From positions 1 through 25,029 of the forward strand of contig JAEYRW010000055.1 of assembly GCA_023435435.1 (NCBI GenBank): a stretch of 25,029 bases of DNA, written 5' to 3'. Under the pieces are notes generated by a model that made no database searches, was not told the DNA's origin, and was given only the letters and a program-made list of their open reading frames with translations. The stretch is from Bacillota bacterium (GTDB taxonomy: Bacteria > Bacillota > Clostridia > Christensenellales > Aristaeellaceae). This document shows, piece after piece, positions 22,068-25,029 of the stretch (the first letter of the stretch is position 1; every line of letters starts with the position of its first letter). Position numbers and translations under genes: made by a program.

Positions 22068-22418
22068 TTATTTGATTTTATCTTTGCGTGACATACTATG
22101 CTTCCAATACGATATTCGATATGCACCATATAGAATCGGCTTCAAAATGATGCATATAATGACTAATACATACAATACATATAACACCCAGAATAAAGGT
22201 GATTTCTTATCTATTGGATAAAAATTGTATAGCTTTTCTGAAATGAATCTGCTGCATAAAATGGCGAATATTGATGATGCAATCTGGAGATATATCGGGA
22301 AAATGATATCGCCGATTTCACAACCATCATAGACAAAGCATGATCCGTATGGTTCCGCTCGCTTAATAAAATAAATGCGGAATTCTTTATATGACAATTT
22401 TCTACATTGTTTATTCAT
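22068..22418 (-). CDS. Small two-segment membrane protein, possible Rhs immunity
   Basis: A 116-residue protein. Residues 1-30 are basic and hydrophilic (MNKQCRKLSYKEFRIYFIKR), followed by two membrane segments at about residues 43-62 (IIFPIYLQIASSIFAILCSRF) and 77-105 (PLFWVLYVLYVLVIICIIL, ILYGAYRISYW), and a basic tail. ATG 22418 has GGAGG 9 bases upstream, a better start than the longer open frame to 22475. Its DNA is much richer in A and T than the genes left of 20600. It sits between two Rhs tips, where immunity genes are normally found, and membrane immunity proteins are common there. I do not recognise the family, so the role is inferred from position. Confidence 0.6.
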   Translation of the reverse strand: MNKQCRKLSYKEFRIYFIKRAEPYGSCFVYDGCEIGDIIFPIYLQIASSIFAILCSRFISEKLYNFYPIDKKSPLFWVLYVLYVLVIICIILKPILYGAYRISYWKHSMSRKDKIK

Positions 22419-22510
22419 TAGTATTCGCCTCCCGCTAACAATAAATTCTAAATATCTATTATCATTACATATCATCGATGTATTAGTATTTTATATCCAT
22501 AATGAAACCA

Positions 22511-22854
22511 CTAAATATCAAGAATTTTGTACGTCACGTTTAGACAATCAAGTATTATATCGTATTGATTTGACATCAAAATCCTAATAACCATTTTTTC
22601 ACCAGTTATATCTATGCATTCAATTCCGAATATCGAATTCGTTATCACATCATTTATAGATATTTTCCGATGGAAAATGGATCAACCTCGTTGAAGTCAA
22701 CTCTCAAGAGCCTTCCCTCTTTTATAACATTTAAACGAAAAGAGTTCGGGTAATAAGTGAATGACGTAATATCGCAATCATGCAAGCATAAGATTCCTGT
22801 ATCGAGCTGGTTTGAGTTTTTTTGATTAATAATATACATGTCATCTGCCTCCAA
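22511..22854 (-). pseudogene. Putative immunity gene, broken by one frameshift
   Basis: ATG 22854 lies inside the end of the upstream toxin-tip frame (14-base overlap), the usual toxin-immunity arrangement. The first frame gives MYIINQKNSNQLDTGILCLHDCDITSFTYY (in two blocks), NVIKEGRLLRVDFNEVDPF and stops at 22654 after 66 residues. One shift in the TTTTCC run near 22670 continues as RKISINDVITNSIFGIECID, GEKMVIRILMSNQYDIILDC and stops at 22511, giving about 114 residues of convincing protein. The LHDCDI motif recalls small immunity-type families and a similar LHDAYLI occurs in the 165-residue protein at 24287-24784. Exact family unknown; decay or a sequencing indel are both possible. Confidence 0.6.
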
Positions 22855-24025
22855 AATAGATTGCCGCGTGTGGATTGGGAATTTCTTGTATCGGGTAATA
22901 ATATATGGATTTCAATGCCGGATTATCTTTAATATGATAATGCGGGCCATTATCGTAATTTGGATTCTCTTCCCGTTGAAAAATTACCTTATTATATTGG
23001 TTGTACCACATAATAAAAGCTCCATTATATGTACCCGGCGCTTCTTGCATTCTTAATCCATAGTGACCAAATTCATATTGATTTTTTGGGAATACAATCT
23101 TATTGTTATTGCGTTGGTCCTCTATTATTATGTCTTTCTCTTGGGTTTTATCTTTTCTCTTGCATCACTATGTATGTTATTATAGGCCCAAACTGCAACT
23201 GTTGCTATGGCGGCAAGGATCCTACCAAAAGGAGTCGGCTCAGCTACTGCAATAACCCGAATGATATCACACGCTGCAGCCTCATAGCCATTGTAATCTA
23301 TAAATAATAATGGTTTATTCCGGCAGTAATAAAGCAAATCACGATCAAGCAAATTGAAATTCGTGGAATGATGACCATCTGCACAAACCAACCTCCTCAG
23401 CCCCGGATCAGAATACCGGCTCCTGAGATAGTAATACCCGGTCTCCTCGTCGTACATATATCTCCTGTACCGGAACGGGTTCTCCGCGCCGTGGGTTGTC
23501 ACCAGCGTGTCGGTGGGTTCGAACGGCTTGCCCCACGCGTCGTATTTGTATTCTACTACCAACGCATTGGCACTGTCAACAAGTCCAACGACGTCTCCCT
23601 GCAAATTATGCACATACGTATAGTACGTCGTCATTCCACCGTTTGTGAACTTCACCATTGCGGGACGGCCCCGCGCGTCGTGGTAGAAATGCTGGGAACA
23701 CGTGCCGCAGGTGTAGTGGGCGAGCAGCCTCCCGTTGTACGTATAGCTGGTCGTCGCGGTCACGCCGCCGATGGTCACGTCCTTGTGCGTCCGCGTTCCG
23801 TCGAAGCCGTACCGGAACGCCACCATCTTTGTCCCCTCCACCGTCTGCTTCAGCCGCCGTTCGTGTTCCCAGGTGAGCGTTCTGCCCTGACAGCTCGTCA
23901 TGTTCCCGATGGTGTCGGCCGACAGTTACACTGCTGATCTTTGTGAGCTTGTCCTTCCAGTTGGTATCGTCGTGGGTATAGACCGTAGTGACGGGATTGC
24001 CGTTGGGCGTGTCTGTTGCATACAC
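22841..24025 (-). pseudogene. Rhs C-terminal region with toxin-like tip, 5'-truncated and frameshifted
   Basis: Three frames read in order form one Rhs protein end. From 24025: GNPVTTVYTHDDTNWKDKLTKIS. After a shift near 23925: DTIGNMTSCQGRTLTWEHERR, then YD-type repeats, YKYDAWGKP and the core end YYYLRSRYSDPGLRRLVCADG. The tip continues with DRDLLYYCRNKPLLFIDYNG and a hydrophobic stretch, and stops at 23128. A shift near 23150 leads into DIIIEDQRNNNKIVFPKNQY, MWYNQYNKVIFQREENPNY, DNGPHYHIKDNPALKSIYYY and stops at 22841, overlapping the immunity gene. The HYH element suggests a metal- or nucleic acid-directed toxin, but I cannot assign the family. The 5' part of the gene is missing; the frame meets an IS remnant near 24030. 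Confidence 0.72.
23398..23640 (-). repeat. Rhs core-end repeat, copy 2
   Basis: Partner of 21482-21730, same orientation. It encodes YTYVHNLQGDVVGLVDSAN to YYYLRSRYSDPG. The tips downstream of the two copies are unrelated. Confidence 0.85.
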
Positions 24026-24043
24026 GCATTCTGAGATGCTTCT

Positions 24044-24078
24044 TCAAAGAGACATGCAGTTAGTGCATGCCTCTTTGA
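24044..24078. repeat. Inverted repeat within IS remnant
   Basis: TCAAAGAG-A-CATGCA pairs with TGCATG-C-CTCTTTGA around GTTAG: 14 pairs with one A-C mismatch. It brings a stop into the transposase remnant and marks its junction with the Rhs piece. Confidence 0.6.
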
Positions 24079-24224
24079 TTGATATTGTAGTAGCACGGCT
24101 GAATCAGAGCCAGCGATTCAGCCCATGGAATGAACCGCTCGATCTGTGTCAGAAATTCTTTCCTCTTCGTCCACACCTTCGTCAGTTCGTCGCTCGGTGC
24201 CGACAGGCTGACCTGCTTGTTCAT
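24060..24224 (-). pseudogene. Decayed N-terminus of IS5-like transposase
   Basis: A 54-residue frame: MNKQVSLSAPSDELTKVW, TKRKEFLTQIERFIPWAESL, ALIQPCYYNINQRGMH then stop. The R-KEFL-x-x-I-x-x-x-IPW-x-E-x-x-x-L-I-x-P-x-YY pattern is the N-terminal domain of IS5-type DDE transposases. The first 20 codons match the transposase at 24966, and the upstream DNA (TATAAT and the stretch above it) also matches, so this is a degenerate relative in inverted orientation. The catalytic domain is absent. Confidence 0.8.
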
Positions 24225-24286
24225 GGGTTCATTATACATTTTTTCGCCCTTGCCTGCTACTCCGTTTTGTGCGCTATAAAATATGA

Positions 24287-24784
24287 TTAACCATTAACTG
24301 TATGTTTGGCAGCATTAATCTCGCAACGCTTGCTTGAAATTTCAATACATCTGTTGCTATCAAGTAATATTGTCATCTCAATACATCCGCTCTTTCCCTC
24401 AACAATCCAAATATTCAGAATTTGTGCAATCGCAACGAAGTCACTGTCACTCGGAGGAAATCCGATGCGATCCATAAGTAAATTACCGCGAAAGCGTAGA
24501 TAATTAACGGACTCATACGTAACTTTATATGTTTTGTCATATTTCTCCACAATAAGCTCAACATTGCCATAAATTCTTTCTCCTGACATTTTATGACCCA
24601 AAAAGCGGGTTGAAATCAAGTATGCATCATGCAATTTAGTATCAAACAATACTTCCTTAGCATTTCCAAATATCTTGCTGCTGCTATTCTTGAAAAGTTT
24701 ACTAATCATTCCTTCTATTTCAATAGAATACTTATCGTACAACTTTTCATCGTTAAATATTTCAACAAATGATTCAAGCATCAT
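24287..24784 (-). CDS. Putative immunity-type protein, orphan
   Basis: A 165-residue cytoplasmic protein of unknown family. MMLESFVEIFNDEKLYDKY starts at ATG 24784, with GAGGTG 7 bases upstream; ATG 24799 is less well placed. Residues 25-45 are helical and charged. At about residue 51 the motif KLHDAYLISTRFLGHKMS begins a beta-rich domain (YGNVELIVEKYDKTYKVTYE) that recalls small immunity families with a leading L-H-D. The end has WIVEGKSGCIEMTILLDSN. The AT-rich codon use matches the other small genes here and not the GC-rich left part. It sits between an IS remnant and an intact-looking IS, with no toxin gene left beside it, so it may be what remains of a toxin-immunity pair. The function is inferred. 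Confidence 0.6.
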   Translation of the reverse strand: MMLESFVEIFNDEKLYDKYSIEIEGMISKLFKNSSSKIFGNAKEVLFDTKLHDAYLISTRFLGHKMSGERIYGNVELIVEKYDKTYKVTYESVNYLRFRGNLLMDRIGFPPSDSDFVAIAQILNIWIVEGKSGCIEMTILLDSNRCIEISSKRCEINAAKHTVNG

Positions 24785-24883
24785 TATAACACACCTCACT
24801 TCATTCAGGCGGCGCTTTATGGAATGACAAGGGATAAGCCGCCGGTCGGTACAGCAAGAATTAATTTAATCCCCCAATATACT

Positions 24884-25029
24884 AGGGCGTGTTTGAAAAT
24901 TGACTAAGGCAATACCGCACAGAAGCGAGTAGTCAGGGAACGGGAAAAAGTGGTATAATGAAGCCATGAACAAGCAAATTAGTTTATCCGCCTTGAGCGA
25001 CGAACTGGCGCAGGTACGGACGAAGAAAA
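24884..25029 (+). mobile_element. Left end of IS5-like insertion sequence, cut by window edge
   Basis: From about GGGCGTGTTTGAAAA (24884) the DNA looks like an IS terminal inverted repeat, followed by a short promoter region with extended -10 TGGTATAAT (24951-24959) and the transposase start at 24966. The exact end, target duplication and right end cannot be read here. Confidence 0.7.
24966..25029 (+). CDS. IS5-like transposase, 3' part outside window
   Basis: Only 21 codons are visible: MNKQISLSALSDELAQVRTKK. They match the N-terminus of the remnant at 24060-24224 at most positions, and that remnant continues into recognisable IS5-type sequence. Transposases of this type carry out DDE-mediated transposition. 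The -10 box lies 6 bases before the start codon, so the transcript would have almost no leader, common in insertion sequences. Family call rests on the related remnant. Confidence 0.75.
   Translation, partial: MNKQISLSALSDELAQVRTKK

Noticed and set aside
23120..23170. Programmed -1 frameshift joining Rhs core and toxin tip
   Set aside because: Several A-runs are present but no clean X-XXY-YYZ slippery heptamer in the right frame, and similar breaks occur at other places nearby, so decay or indel error is simpler.

Overview
The window reads as a chromosomal segment of a GC-rich, anaerobic, low-oxygen-type Firmicute (class Clostridia, probably a gut lineage). Support: strong AGGAGG-type ribosome sites, a SipW-type signal peptidase with SipW-type substrates, class B sortases, a cre-like site, and an Rrf2 regulator with three cysteines. 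I cannot name the genus.

Region 1 (1-12701, + strand) is a cell-surface assembly locus. It holds the 3' part of a class B sortase and its terminator, then a structured leader and a long same-strand gene series. The series is a SipW-type signal peptidase, four small exported proteins with SipW-type signal peptides, a CHAP/SH3 wall hydrolase with an EPT-repeat stalk, a large VWA-like/CnaB-like protein, a fifth SipW-type substrate, a VPETG sortase substrate, a 61-residue membrane protein and a second class B sortase. The layout suggests that SipW matures fibre subunits, the sortases anchor at least the VPETG protein, and the CHAP protein remodels the wall. GC-rich hairpins without U-tracts sit in the gaps between the SipW-substrate genes.

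Region 2 (12702-20677) is metabolic and regulatory. A formylglycine-type sulfatase (+) has its own promoter. It converges with an 893-residue MerR-family protein (-), whose promoter has the 19-bp spacer and dyad typical of MerR control. Upstream on the - strand is a two-gene operon: a TIM-barrel sugar-isomerase-like domain fused to a TolB-like propeller, then a Gfo/Idh/MocA oxidoreductase. It has a sigma-A promoter, a cre/LacI-like operator and a terminator. Divergent from it lies an Rrf2-type regulator. Together they suggest use of a sulfated or otherwise decorated carbohydrate.

Region 3 (about 20640-25029) is a mosaic of broken genes, partly AT-rich. It contains a chemoreceptor scrap, a YD-repeat scrap, two related Rhs core ends with different C-terminal tips, small putative immunity genes, a decayed IS5-like transposase N-terminus, and the start of an apparently intact related IS at the right edge. 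Several reading frames there are restored only by single-base shifts, whereas the genes to the left are intact. No tRNA, rRNA, CRISPR array or replication origin was seen.
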